DNA of 64,000 nucleotides. Source: Pseudothioclava nitratireducens (GTDB taxonomy: Bacteria; Pseudomonadota; Alphaproteobacteria; Rhodobacterales; Rhodobacteraceae). How positions within the stretch are numbered: the first letter of the stretch is position 1; every line of letters starts with the position of its first letter. A model generated the notes under the pieces. It was not told the origin of the DNA and made no database searches. It saw only the letters and a program-made list of their open reading frames with translations. Position numbers and translations under genes: made by a program. The stretch covers positions 186,001-250,000 of the forward strand of contig NZ_JARGDK010000002.1 in NCBI RefSeq assembly GCF_029210495.1. Direction: 5' to 3'. Shown here piece by piece: positions 24,431-33,209 of the stretch.

Positions 24431-26467
24431 ATGTCCAAAGACCCGCTTTTGCAGCCCTATCAGCTCAAGCATCTCACGCTTCGCAACCGCATCATGATCA
24501 CCAGCCACGAGCCGGCCTATGCCGAGGATGGTATGCCAAAGGCCCGCTACCGCGCCTATCACGCCGAGCGGGCGAAGGCAGGTGTCGCACTGACGATGAC
24601 GGCCGGTTCGGCGAGCGTGTCGCGCGACAGCCCGCCGGTGTTCAACAATATCCTCGTCTGGAAGGATGAGGTGGTCGGATGGATGCGCGAGCTTGCCGAC
24701 GAATGTCACGAGCATGGCGCCGCCGTCATGATCCAGCTCACGCATCTCGGGCGCCGCACCCGCTGGGACAAGGCGGACTGGCTGCCCGTGGTCTCTCCCG
24801 GTCATGCCCGCGAGGCAGCCCACCTTGCCTTTCCCAAAAAGGCCGAGGATTGGGACATCGCGCGGATCATTCAGGATTATGCCGATGCTGCCGAACGGAT
24901 GCAGGCGGCGGGGCTCGACGGGATCGAGTTGCAGGCCTACGGGCACCTGATGGATCAGTTCTGGTCACCGCTCACCAATGACCTTGAGGCCCCCTATGGC
25001 GGCTCGCTCGACAACCGGCTGCGTTTCACCTTCGACACGCTGGCCGCGATCCGCGAACGGGTGGGGCCGGATTTCATCGTGGGCGTGCGCTATACCGGGG
25101 ACGAGGACCTGCCCGGCGGCCTCAGCGCCGAAGATGGGCTGGAAATCTCGCGCCGCCTGAAAGACAGCGGCATGGTGGATTTTCTGAACGTGGTGCGGGG
25201 CCATATCGACACCGATCCCGGCCTGACCGATCTGATCCCGATCCAGGGCATGCGCAATGCGCCGCATCTCGACTTCGCGGGGCAGGTCCGGGCCGCGACC
25301 GGGTTTCCCACCTTCCACGCGGCCAAGATCCCCGATATCGCCACCGCCCGCCACGCCATCGCCAGCGGCAAGCTCGACATGGTGGGGATGACGCGGGCGC
25401 ACATGGCCGACCCGCATCTGGTGCGCAAGGTGATCGAGGGCCGCGAGGACGACATCCGGCCCTGCGTGGGGGCGAATTACTGCCTCGACCGGATCTATCA
25501 GGGCGGCATGGCGCTGTGCCTGCACAATCCGGCGACGGGACGCGAGCTGACGGAACCCCAGACCATCCTCCCGGCCTCCGAACGCAAACGCGTCACCATC
25601 ATCGGCGCGGGTCCGGGCGGTCTGGAGTCCGCCCGCGTCGCCGCCGAACGCGGCCATGCGGTGACCGTCTTCGAGGCCGCGGACCAGCCCGGCGGGCAGA
25701 TCCGCCTGACCGCGCAGGACCCGCGCCGCCGCGAGATGATCTCGATCACCGACTGGCGCTATGAGCAGGCGCTCAAGCGCGGTGCGCAGTTCCACTTCAA
25801 CACCTATGCCGAGACCGAAGACGTGCTGGCGACCGCGCCCGATGTGGTTGTAGTCGCCACGGGCGGCCTGCCGCATACCGAGGTGCTCGCAGAGGGCAAC
25901 GATCTGGTCGTCTCGGCCTGGGATATCCTCTCGGGTGATGTGAAGCCGGGGCGCGAGGTGCTGGTCTTCGACGATGCCGGAGACCACGCCGGGCTGATGG
26001 CGGCCGATCGCATCTCGGCTAGCGGTGCCAAGGTCGAGATCGTGACCCCCGACCGCAGCTTCGCCCCCGAGGTGATGGCGATGAACCTCGTGCCCTACAT
26101 GCGCGCGCTGCAAGGGCGGGACGCCACCTTCACCGTCACATGGCGGCTGCTCTCGGTCACGCGTGAGGCCAACCGGCTGCGGGCTATTCTGGGCAGCGAT
26201 TACGGTCCCGTCACACGGGAACGGGTGGTCGATCAGGTCGTCGTCAATCACGGCACGCGCCCGCTCGATACGCTGTATTTCGAGCTCAAACCGCTCTCCC
26301 TGAACTCCGGCGCGGTCGATTACGACGCGTTGGCAACGGGTCGCCCGCAAACGCTGAACCGCAACCCCGAAGGCCGCTTCCGCCTGCTGCGGATCGGCGA
26401 CGCGGTGGCCGCGCGCAACACCCATGCGGCAATCTATGACGCATTACGGCTGCTCAAGGACATCTGA
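24431..26467 (+). CDS. DgcA-like NADH:flavin oxidoreductase (OYE-type, N-methyl amine or N-methylproline demethylase family)
   Basis: A 678-residue protein starting 'MSKDPLLQPYQLKHLTLRNR'. Residues 1-~370 form an old-yellow-enzyme FMN barrel; the C-terminal part is a FAD/NAD(P) domain with 'VTIIGAGPGGLESARVAAER'. This is the trimethylamine dehydrogenase/2,4-dienoyl-CoA reductase plan. The Fe-S loop reads 'RPCVGANYCLDRIYQGGMALC', so only three of the usual four Cys are obvious. The Cys-poor loop is like DgcA-type proteins that demethylate dimethylglycine or N-methylproline. Exact substrate is not readable. It is divergent from a TetR gene and followed by a LysR. Upstream in-frame extension to 24356 crosses the operator and is rejected. 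Confidence 0.85.
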   Translation: MSKDPLLQPYQLKHLTLRNRIMITSHEPAYAEDGMPKARYRAYHAERAKAGVALTMTAGSASVSRDSPPVFNNILVWKDEVVGWMRELADECHEHGAAVMIQLTHLGRRTRWDKADWLPVVSPGHAREAAHLAFPKKAEDWDIARIIQDYADAAERMQAAGLDGIELQAYGHLMDQFWSPLTNDLEAPYGGSLDNRLRFTFDTLAAIRERVGPDFIVGVRYTGDEDLPGGLSAEDGLEISRRLKDSGMVDFLNVVRGHIDTDPGLTDLIPIQGMRNAPHLDFAGQVRAATGFPTFHAAKIPDIATARHAIASGKLDMVGMTRAHMADPHLVRKVIEGREDDIRPCVGANYCLDRIYQGGMALCLHNPATGRELTEPQTILPASERKRVTIIGAGPGGLESARVAAERGHAVTVFEAADQPGGQIRLTAQDPRRREMISITDWRYEQALKRGAQFHFNTYAETEDVLATAPDVVVVATGGLPHTEVLAEGNDLVVSAWDILSGDVKPGREVLVFDDAGDHAGLMAADRISASGAKVEIVTPDRSFAPEVMAMNLVPYMRALQGRDATFTVTWRLLSVTREANRLRAILGSDYGPVTRERVVDQVVVNHGTRPLDTLYFELKPLSLNSGAVDYDALATGRPQTLNRNPEGRFRLLRIGDAVAARNTHAAIYDALRLLKDI

Positions 26468-26476
26468 CACCGGCGC

Positions 26477-26493
26477 GGGCCGCGCGGCGGCCC
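26477..26493 (+). terminator. Hairpin after the DgcA-like gene
   Basis: GGGCCGC (26477-26483) and GCGGCCC (26487-26493) are exact reverse complements with a 3-base loop, 10 bases after the stop codon. No T tract follows, so intrinsic termination is uncertain. Confidence 0.3.
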
Positions 26494-26628
26494 TCCGCAC
26501 CATTTGATCATCCCCCGCGCGGACGCGTATACAGGCACAAACGCCGCGCCAGCCCAGAGGGCTTGCACCCCGACATTCCCCGGCTCTTGGGCACATTCAG
26601 ACGGGGCATAACACGCAAGGGCCCGCCA

Positions 26629-27567
26629 GTGGATCTGACCCTGATCAAAACCTTCGTCGAAGTCGCCGCCTGCGGCTCGCTGCAATCGGCCTCCGAGAAG
26701 CTGCTGGTCACCCAGTCGGCTGTCTCGCTGCGCATCCAGCGGCTTGAGGACCAGCTCGGCAAATCGCTGTTCACCCGCTCCAAGTCCGGGACCGAGCTGA
26801 CCAGTGCCGGGCGCGAATTCGAGCATTACGCGCTCTCACTCCTGAGGCTCTGGGAAGAGGCGCGCCAACAGGTCGCGGTCCCGGCGGGCTTTACCGACTC
26901 GCTGGTCATGGGCGCGCAATATTCGCTCTGGCCACGCCTTGGCTTCCGCATCATCGACCGCCTGCACGAAACCATGCCACAGCTCAGCATCCGCGGCGAA
27001 CTCGGCATGCCCGAGCGCCTGACCCGAATGCTGATCGAAGGAACCCTCCATTCCGCCCTGTTCTACACCCCGCAACTGCGCCCGGGTCTTGTCGCGGAGA
27101 AGATCATGGAGGAGGAGCTGATCCTCGTTGCATCCTGGCCCGACCCGCAGCTTCCGCTCGACGAGAAGTATGTGCTGGTCGACTGGGGGCCAGAGTTCAT
27201 TCGCGCCCATGGCATCGAATTCCCCGATTTCCGCTTTTCCGGGGTGACGCTCGCGATCGGGGCGCTGGCGGCTGACTTCATCCGACGGCGCCAAGGATCG
27301 GCCTATCTGCCCGCGCGCTACGTGAAGCGTTATATCGACGAAGGCACGCTGCATCTGGTGCCCGACGCGCCTGCCTTCCCCTACCCCGTCTGGATGGTCT
27401 GGCGGGATGATGCTGATCCGGCGGTGATTCAGGCAACCCGCGAAGCCGTCCGCCACGTCGTCACCCAGCTCGACGCCGAACTCGAAGAAGTCCTGACCGA
27501 GTTGCGCGATCTCAACGAGGATCACACCTTGCATGAACTGGGCTCGCCGGACAACATCATCAAGTAA
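26629..27567 (+). CDS. LysR-family transcriptional regulator
   Basis: I place the start at the GTG at 26629, 8 bases after AAGGG, because LysR homology begins there (VDLTLIKTFVEVAACGSLQSA). An in-frame TTG at 26563 is less likely. The 312-residue protein has the HTH 'ASEKLLVTQSAVSLRIQRLE' and a substrate-binding domain with 'SLVMGAQYSLWPRLGFRII'. It runs in the same direction as the DgcA-like gene and upstream of the DUF481 gene; its target is not evident because it is not divergent from any gene. Effector unknown. Confidence 0.88.
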   Translation: MDLTLIKTFVEVAACGSLQSASEKLLVTQSAVSLRIQRLEDQLGKSLFTRSKSGTELTSAGREFEHYALSLLRLWEEARQQVAVPAGFTDSLVMGAQYSLWPRLGFRIIDRLHETMPQLSIRGELGMPERLTRMLIEGTLHSALFYTPQLRPGLVAEKIMEEELILVASWPDPQLPLDEKYVLVDWGPEFIRAHGIEFPDFRFSGVTLAIGALAADFIRRRQGSAYLPARYVKRYIDEGTLHLVPDAPAFPYPVWMVWRDDADPAVIQATREAVRHVVTQLDAELEEVLTELRDLNEDHTLHELGSPDNIIK

Positions 27568-27574
27568 TTCTCAA

Positions 27575-27602
27575 TTCATTGCTAAATATTATGAATTATA
27601 CT
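27575..27602 (+). promoter_or_regulatory. Candidate promoter of the DUF481 gene
   Basis: An AT-rich stretch unusual for this GC-rich region includes TTCATT (27575-27580) and, 16 bases later, TATACT (27597-27602), a good -10-like hexamer about 78 bases before the DUF481 start. The -35 match is weak. Confidence 0.35.
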
Positions 27603-27679
27603 TCTGCATAAGGGTGACATACGGTCTGCGCAACGCTGCGAGTCTTTGGTCGCGGCGCCAATGTGAAAGGACGTATGAC

Positions 27680-28519
27680 ATGACGCAAAATGCACTTCTG
27701 GTTGCGGCACTCGGCCTCGGCCTCGCCGCAACGTCCGCCTATGCCGAAGGCGAACTGGTCGGCACCAAAGCCCTGAGCGACCGCCTCGACGATATCGAAA
27801 CGGCCGTCGAGGACGATTTCGAGCGCTCGCAGGATGCCGCGCGCTTCTCCAACCCGGAATTCAAGCAAGGCCTGAGCGGCAGCGCCTCGCTGAGCTATGT
27901 CGGCAAGACCGGCAACTCCGACGAGCAGGATTTCGCACTGGGTCTGCGCCTGCGCCACGCCGAGGGCGCCTTTGTTCAGACCCTGGGCATGGCGATCGAC
28001 TTCTCGGAAACCGAGGGGGCGGCGACCAAGAAGGACGTGTTCGGCATCTACGATGCGAACTACTACTTCAATGACAATGTCTACGGGTTCGCGCTTGCGC
28101 GCTTCAAGAAAGACGGGCTTGCGGTCGATGCCGCCATCCCCGGCGAGGCCTTTGCAAAGGACGCCTATCTCGGCTTCGGTCCGGGCTACCGCGTGATCAA
28201 CACGCCCGATATGACCTGGCGTGTTCAGGCCGGTATCGGCGTGAGCTACCTCGAGGACGGTCTGGGCAACTCGACCACCGAGACCGGCTACCTCGCAGCG
28301 TCGCGCTTCTTCTACAAGATCAACGACAACGTCTTCGTGTCGAACGATACCGACCTGCTCAAGTCGGACACCGCCCTGCGGATCGACAACGACCTCGGTG
28401 TGAGCGTGAAGATGACCGACACGCTCTCGACCCGCATCAGCTACCTGTCGGAATACAACGACAGCCGTGCCATCCGCACCGACAACAAGGTCGGCCTGGC
28501 GCTGGTGCTTGGCTTCTGA
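27680..28519 (+). CDS. DUF481 outer-membrane beta-barrel protein
   Basis: A 279-residue protein with signal peptide 'MTQNALLVAALGLGLAATSAYA' and a mature region of alternating aromatic and polar strands (for example 'VYGFALARFKKDGL', 'VFVSNDTDLLKSDTALRIDN') ending in Phe (LALVLGF), the usual outer-membrane C-terminus. It matches the YdiY/DUF481 family of small barrels, possibly acid- or salt-induced. AAGGA lies before the ATG at 27680; the frame continues upstream into the LysR end without homology. A strong terminator follows, so it is probably monocistronic. Confidence 0.85.
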   Translation: MTQNALLVAALGLGLAATSAYAEGELVGTKALSDRLDDIETAVEDDFERSQDAARFSNPEFKQGLSGSASLSYVGKTGNSDEQDFALGLRLRHAEGAFVQTLGMAIDFSETEGAATKKDVFGIYDANYYFNDNVYGFALARFKKDGLAVDAAIPGEAFAKDAYLGFGPGYRVINTPDMTWRVQAGIGVSYLEDGLGNSTTETGYLAASRFFYKINDNVFVSNDTDLLKSDTALRIDNDLGVSVKMTDTLSTRISYLSEYNDSRAIRTDNKVGLALVLGF

Positions 28520-28549
28520 GGCCATACTGCCCCTCAGAGAACCTCAACT

Positions 28550-28576
28550 GGGGGCGGAGCGATCCGCCCCTTTTTT
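28550..28576 (+). terminator. Strong intrinsic terminator after the DUF481 gene
   Basis: GGGGCGGA (28551-28558) and TCCGCCCC (28563-28570) form a perfect 8-bp stem with a GCGA loop, followed by six T (28571-28576). This is a textbook terminator. Confidence 0.93.
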
Positions 28577-28607
28577 CAAGCCGGATATCCCCGCCCCGGA
28601 GAGCACC

Positions 28608-28973
28608 ATGACAAGGCCCGCCGCCGCGCCCGAGACCGACATCGTGATCCATGGCGGGATGCGTCCCGGCCCGACCTTGCTCGTGCTCATGGCGCCCGAA
28701 CTCTTCGCGGTGCTCGCCGCACGGTTTGCCGAAGTGCCCAGCATGCCCTGGATTCGCGGGCGTATCGTGCTGGCCAATCTGGACCGCATCGCCAGCGCCC
28801 CCGCAAGCACCCTTAACCGCCTCGGTCCGATCGACGCGACCGTCAAGCTCCCCTTTGCGGCCACGGGGACCGCGGACCGTGACGGGTGCCGGCACGTCCT
28901 GAGCCACGCAGCTTCGCTCGGCATCATCGCCGGACGCGGCATTCCCTATTGCACCGCCCCCCACGACTCCTGA
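28608..28973 (+). CDS. Hypothetical protein upstream of MscS
   Basis: A 121-residue protein beginning 'MTRPAAAPETDIVIHGGMRP' after GGAGA. It contains 'TLLVLMAPELFAVLAARFAEV', probably a helix, and a C-terminal 'CRHVLSHAASLGIIAGRGIPYC' with two Cys. There is no signal peptide or clear membrane segment. I do not recognise a family. It lies 25 bases before the MscS-type gene and probably shares its transcript. Base composition is like the neighbours, supporting a real gene, but support rests mainly on the ribosome-binding site and compact operon placement. Confidence 0.6.
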   Translation: MTRPAAAPETDIVIHGGMRPGPTLLVLMAPELFAVLAARFAEVPSMPWIRGRIVLANLDRIASAPASTLNRLGPIDATVKLPFAATGTADRDGCRHVLSHAASLGIIAGRGIPYCTAPHDS

Positions 28974-28998
28974 CCAGCCCAGCCCAAAGGACCGCCCC

Positions 28999-30327
28999 AT
29001 GGATCAGCTTGAACAGACCTTCCTCTCGCCGCTCTACGATTTCGCGCTCGGGTTGGGCGAACATCTGTGGACCTTCGCAACGCGCCTGTTCACCCCCTAT
29101 CAGTTCGTCGCGGTCTTCGTGGCCTTCGGTCTGGCGCTGGCGCTGCGTCGGCTCGTGCGGCGCCTTATCAAGACGATCGAGGCACGGGCCGAGGGCCGCA
29201 TGACCAAGCGCGCGCTTCATACCGCCGCCTCCATCAGCCTGCCGATCGGCTGGGTGATCGGACTCTGGATCTCGCTCGGCGTGCTGACGGCGTTTGCCGA
29301 ACCCACCGCGATGGTGCGGCTGTTCGCAAGCCTTATCAACGCCTGGGTCATGATCCGCATCCTGACCACCCTGCTGCCCTCCGCCTCGGCGGCAAATGTG
29401 GTTTCCTGGACAATCTGGTCTTTCGCCGCGCTGAACGCGGTCGGTCTGCTGGAGCCCGCGATCCGGTGGCTCGACAGCGTGAAATTCGCCTCGGATGACA
29501 TCAAGATCTCGCTCTGGACCGCGATTCAGGGGGTTATCAGCTCCTCGGCGCTGCTGTGGGTCGCCTATCACTCCTCGGGGTTTATCAGCCGCCGGCTGGA
29601 GCGCTCGACCTCGCTGTCGCCGACCATGCGGGTGCTGATGTCCAAACTGCTCGGCATGGTGCTCATGGTGCTGGCGGTGCTGATCGGAATGCAGGTCGTC
29701 GGCATCGACCTGACCGCCTTTGCCTTCTTCTCCGGGGCCTTGGGTCTGGGCGTGGGTCTGGGGATGCAGCGCACCGTCGCCAACCTTGTCGCGGGCTTCA
29801 GCATGCTCGCCGACCGCTCGATCAAACCCGGCGATGTCATCGAGATCCAGACTGGCGAGGGGCCGACCTATGGCGTCGTGAAGTCGCTCGCCGCCCGCTA
29901 TGTCTCGGTGCGCACCCGTTCTGGCACGGAAACCCTGATCCCGAACGAAATCCTGATTTCCAACCCGGTGACGAACTGGTCCTTTTCGGATCGCAAGGTG
30001 CGCCGCGCGGTCGCCGTGGGCATCGCCTATGGCTCTGACCTCGAGACCGCGCAGACGCTTTGCATCGAGGCAGCGCGCGCCTGCCCGCGGGTTCTTGCGA
30101 CACCCGCGCCAGTCTGTCTGGTTCGCGGTTTTGGGGAGTCGAGCGTCGATATGGAACTGCGCTTCTGGATCGCCGACCCCGAAGGCGGCGTCGCCAATAT
30201 CAGCAGCGAAATCTACGTGCAGATATGGAAGCGTTTCCGCGAAAGCGGGATCGAAATCCCCTTCCCGCAGCGCGAGGTCACCCTGCGTCACGCAGCGCCC
30301 GAACACCCCGCGCCCCAGAGCGCATAA
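28999..30327 (+). CDS. MscS-family mechanosensitive channel
   Basis: A 442-residue inner-membrane protein with about five hydrophobic segments before the MscS pore and beta domain. The pore helix and following region are 'FFSGALGLGVGLGMQRTVAN' and 'DRSIKPGDVIEI', the MscS signature, with the cytoplasmic vestibule after it ('YVSVRTRSGTETLIPNEIL'). It is longer than E. coli MscS, as with MscK/YbdG-type members having extra N-terminal helices. It opens upon membrane tension to protect from hypo-osmotic shock. Follows the hypothetical protein; convergent with a LysR gene. Confidence 0.92.
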   Translation: MDQLEQTFLSPLYDFALGLGEHLWTFATRLFTPYQFVAVFVAFGLALALRRLVRRLIKTIEARAEGRMTKRALHTAASISLPIGWVIGLWISLGVLTAFAEPTAMVRLFASLINAWVMIRILTTLLPSASAANVVSWTIWSFAALNAVGLLEPAIRWLDSVKFASDDIKISLWTAIQGVISSSALLWVAYHSSGFISRRLERSTSLSPTMRVLMSKLLGMVLMVLAVLIGMQVVGIDLTAFAFFSGALGLGVGLGMQRTVANLVAGFSMLADRSIKPGDVIEIQTGEGPTYGVVKSLAARYVSVRTRSGTETLIPNEILISNPVTNWSFSDRKVRRAVAVGIAYGSDLETAQTLCIEAARACPRVLATPAPVCLVRGFGESSVDMELRFWIADPEGGVANISSEIYVQIWKRFRESGIEIPFPQREVTLRHAAPEHPAPQSA

Positions 30328-30354
30328 GCCGCGGACCCGGACAGCAGCGTGCCC

Positions 30355-31284
30355 TTAGCGCAGGGCCTCGAAAACCTCCACCTGCATCTGCTGCACGGCA
30401 GCGTGGATCACAGCGATGAACGCCTGGCTCGCCATGGATTGCGTCGCGTAGCCGGGGGTCAGGATGGACACGCTGCTGGAAATTCTCGGACTGAACCGCC
30501 GGATCACGAGGCGGTCCTTGTCCGGGGCCTGCAACAGTTGGCTATAGGCGGTGATCATGTCGCAGACCATCACGCAAATGCCCGCCGCTACGAATTGCAA
30601 GCCCGGCAGAAAAGTGCGCAATTCTAGACGTTTATTGAAATGGCACCCGGCCGCGCGAAACGCCGCCTCGGTCTGAACCGCGGTGATATGCTCATCGAAC
30701 AGCACCGCCAATGGCCGCCCGTCGAGGTCTTGGGGCGTCACCACATCCGCAGTGGACAGCGGGTCACCGGCAGGCAGCACACAGACGCATTCCAGATCGT
30801 AATCCGTTTGCCGGATAGACGCCCGCGGCGCAGGTGTTTCGGCAAAACCCAGATCGTATTGCTGCGAGGCGATCAGGTCTTCGATCACATCCGATGAGCG
30901 CATGATCAGCGCCACGTCGAGATCGCGCCGATCCTTGAGGAACCCGGTCAGAAGGCGCGGCAGAAACACGCTGGAGGCCGCCGGGTGGCATGCGATCTTG
31001 AGCTTGCCCGATTGCAGAGAGCTGATCCGCTCCAGCGTGCGTTCGGCCCGCTCCACACGCCCCAGAATGTCTTCGCATTCCTCAAGGAAAAAATAGGCCT
31101 CAGGTGTTGGGGTCAGCTTGCCATGCGAGCGCAAGAACAGGGCAAAGCCGAGATGATCTTCGAGGGTCTGGATCATCGTGGAAACGGCCGGCTGGGTCCG
31201 CCCCACGGCGCGCGCCGCCTGGCTGATCGAACCGGAGCGCATAACCTCACGAAAGGTGGCGAGTTGTCGAAGGGAGAGATGCAA
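30355..31284 (-). CDS. LysR-family regulator of the adjacent TRAP/dehydrogenase locus (TTG start)
   Basis: A 309-residue protein beginning 'MHLSLRQLATFREVMRSGSI' with the LysR HTH 'AARAVGRTQPAVSTMIQTLE'. The only workable start is TTG at 31284: the codon two positions upstream is a TAG stop, and no ATG or GTG lies before the HTH. No good ribosome-binding site is visible, implying low or regulated translation. It is divergent from the TRAP transporter operon, the classic layout for a LysR activator of that operon. The ligand is probably the transported compound; unknown. Confidence 0.88.
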   Translation of the reverse strand: MHLSLRQLATFREVMRSGSISQAARAVGRTQPAVSTMIQTLEDHLGFALFLRSHGKLTPTPEAYFFLEECEDILGRVERAERTLERISSLQSGKLKIACHPAASSVFLPRLLTGFLKDRRDLDVALIMRSSDVIEDLIASQQYDLGFAETPAPRASIRQTDYDLECVCVLPAGDPLSTADVVTPQDLDGRPLAVLFDEHITAVQTEAAFRAAGCHFNKRLELRTFLPGLQFVAAGICVMVCDMITAYSQLLQAPDKDRLVIRRFSPRISSSVSILTPGYATQSMASQAFIAVIHAAVQQMQVEVFEALR

Positions 31285-31289
31285 GGGCT

Positions 31290-31324
31290 ATAAACCGAAT
31301 TTATGAACTTAGATATATTATGAA
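31290..31324. promoter_or_regulatory. LysR box and repeat in the LysR/TRAP divergent region
   Basis: ATAAA (31290-31294) and TTTAT (31300-31304) form an exact inverted repeat with a 5-base centre and fit the T-N11-A LysR pattern. The heptamer TTATGAA occurs at 31301-31307 and again at 31318-31324. The site is 6 bases upstream of the LysR start, so binding would also block its own expression. Confidence 0.6.
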
Positions 31325-31393
31325 ATTGATTTTATGTCGTCTGTCCAGTGTTCTGATGAAACACCCGCCGTTACAGGCGGGACTGGGGGACAT

Positions 31394-31864
31394 ATGGACA
31401 CCTTCGCCAAATATCTTTTGACGGCGCTGATTTGCATCGTGGCCCTGGGCCAGTTCGTGCAGGTCATCACGCGCTATGTCTTGCAGGTTCCGGTCATGGG
31501 GCTGGAGGAGACGATGCTCTACCCGACCTTGTGGCTCTATATTCTCGGCTCGATCAACGCATCGCGTGAGAATACCCATATCCGCGCCAATGTGCTGGAG
31601 ATCGTGATCAAGACCGAACGCGGCCACACGATCCTTGCCATCATCGGTGAGATCATCAGCCTCGTGGTCGGCCTTTGGCTGCTGAGCTGGGCATGGGATT
31701 TCACCCAATATGCGTGGCGGGTCTGGCGTGAGAGCCCGACCCTCTACATCCCGACATTCTATTCCGACATCGCGCTGCTGACCGGTCTGGCCCTGATGAT
31801 GGTCTACACCGCCCTGCATCTTCTGCGCCACATCCGCGCATTGCGCACAGGAGAACCGGCATGA
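31394..31864 (+). CDS. TRAP transporter small permease (DctQ type)
   Basis: A 156-residue protein, start at the ATG at 31394 after GGGGGA. Four membrane helices are visible: ~5-26, ~45-62, ~82-105 and ~125-147, typical for DctQ, and 'VPVMGLEETMLYPTLWLYILG' carries the conserved Glu-Glu region. It pairs with the large permease, whose start overlaps its stop by 4 bases. First gene of the operon TRAP - dehydrogenase - RidA. Confidence 0.9.
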   Translation: MDTFAKYLLTALICIVALGQFVQVITRYVLQVPVMGLEETMLYPTLWLYILGSINASRENTHIRANVLEIVIKTERGHTILAIIGEIISLVVGLWLLSWAWDFTQYAWRVWRESPTLYIPTFYSDIALLTGLALMMVYTALHLLRHIRALRTGEPA

Positions 31865-33171
31865 TCGAGATCGCGCTTATCGCCATTGCCGTTCTGGTTG
31901 TCATGCTGACCCTGGGGGTGCCGCTGCCCTACTGTTTCGGAGCAGCCCTGATGGTGATGTATTTCATCGGCGACGTGACGATGAAAGGCATGATGCTCTG
32001 GGGGTTCCAGCAACTTGGCAATCCCGTGCTGCTGGCGATCCCGCTCTTTGTGCTGGCCGGAACGATCATGTCCGAAAGCGGGATCGCGGCGTCGCTTCTG
32101 CGGCTCGTCAATGCGTTCATCGGCCATGTGCGCGGGGGGTTGGGCGTCGTGGCGGCGGTCTCCTGCGCGGTGATCGGCGCGATCTCGGGGTCCGGCCTGA
32201 CCGGCATTGCGGCGATCGGTCCGCTGCTGATCCCCGAAATGGAAAAACGCGGCTACCCGCGCGAATACGCCACTGCGCTCATCGCCAACTCGTCGATCCT
32301 CGGGCTGCTGATCCCCCCCTCGGTCACGATGATCGTCTACGGCTGGGTAACCGATACCTCGATCCTCGCCTGCTTTCTTGCCACGCTTGGCCCCGGCCTG
32401 CTGATCATGACCGCCTTCTCGGCGATCAACCTCTCGATGTCGCGCAAATTCAACCTTGTACTGGACGAGAAACCGACCTTTTCCGCGCTTACGGGCGAGG
32501 TCGCCCGGCGCGGCGTTCACGCATTCCCGGCCCTGCTGATGCCGGTGATCATTCTGGGCGGCATCTATGGTGGCGTCATGACCCCGACCGAAGCCGCGGC
32601 AGTGGCGGTGATCTACGCCATTCCGGTCGGCTTTCTGATCTATCGGGGTCTGAAATGGAGCAATTTCCTCTCCGCGGGCAAAGAAGCCGCGACCGCCGTG
32701 GCCGCGATCATGATGATGATCCTGTTCTCGATGATCCTGAGCCAGATGTTCGTCTATGAGAGCATCCCGCAGCAATTGGTGCAGGGTATTTTCTCGATCA
32801 CCGAGGACAAGGTCCTGCTGCTGATCATGATCAACATCTTGCTGTTTCTGGTCGGCATGGTGGTCAACGACGTGACCGCGATCATCCTGATCGCCCCGCT
32901 GCTTTTGCCGCTGATGCAGGCCATCGGGGTCAGCCCGGTGCAATTTGCGGCGATCATGGGCGTCAACACCGCGATGGGCGGCGTGACCCCACCCTATGCG
33001 TCGATCCTCTACCTTGGCGCGCGGATCGGTAATGTGAAGGTCACCAAGGTGATCCCGCCAGCGATGAAACTCATCCTGTTTGGCTATGTGCCCGTGGTCT
33101 TCCTGACCTCGTTCTGGCCAGACCTGTCGCTCTTTCTGCCCCGTTTCTTCGGATACGACGTGGCGCCCTGA
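31861..33171 (+). CDS. TRAP transporter large permease (DctM type)
   Basis: A 436-residue polytopic protein with about 12 membrane segments. Conserved DctM blocks include 'VLLAIPLFVLAGTIMSESGI', 'GAISGSGLTGIAAIGPLLIP' and 'NSSILGLLIPPSVTMIVYG'. It conducts substrate import with Na+ or H+ co-transport, using the periplasmic binding protein encoded next. It overlaps the small permease gene by 4 bases (ATGA). Confidence 0.95.
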   Translation: MIEIALIAIAVLVVMLTLGVPLPYCFGAALMVMYFIGDVTMKGMMLWGFQQLGNPVLLAIPLFVLAGTIMSESGIAASLLRLVNAFIGHVRGGLGVVAAVSCAVIGAISGSGLTGIAAIGPLLIPEMEKRGYPREYATALIANSSILGLLIPPSVTMIVYGWVTDTSILACFLATLGPGLLIMTAFSAINLSMSRKFNLVLDEKPTFSALTGEVARRGVHAFPALLMPVIILGGIYGGVMTPTEAAAVAVIYAIPVGFLIYRGLKWSNFLSAGKEAATAVAAIMMMILFSMILSQMFVYESIPQQLVQGIFSITEDKVLLLIMINILLFLVGMVVNDVTAIILIAPLLLPLMQAIGVSPVQFAAIMGVNTAMGGVTPPYASILYLGARIGNVKVTKVIPPAMKLILFGYVPVVFLTSFWPDLSLFLPRFFGYDVAP

Positions 33172-33209
33172 TCACAAGAAACCAATCAACTCAACACGGA
33201 GGACACTCA

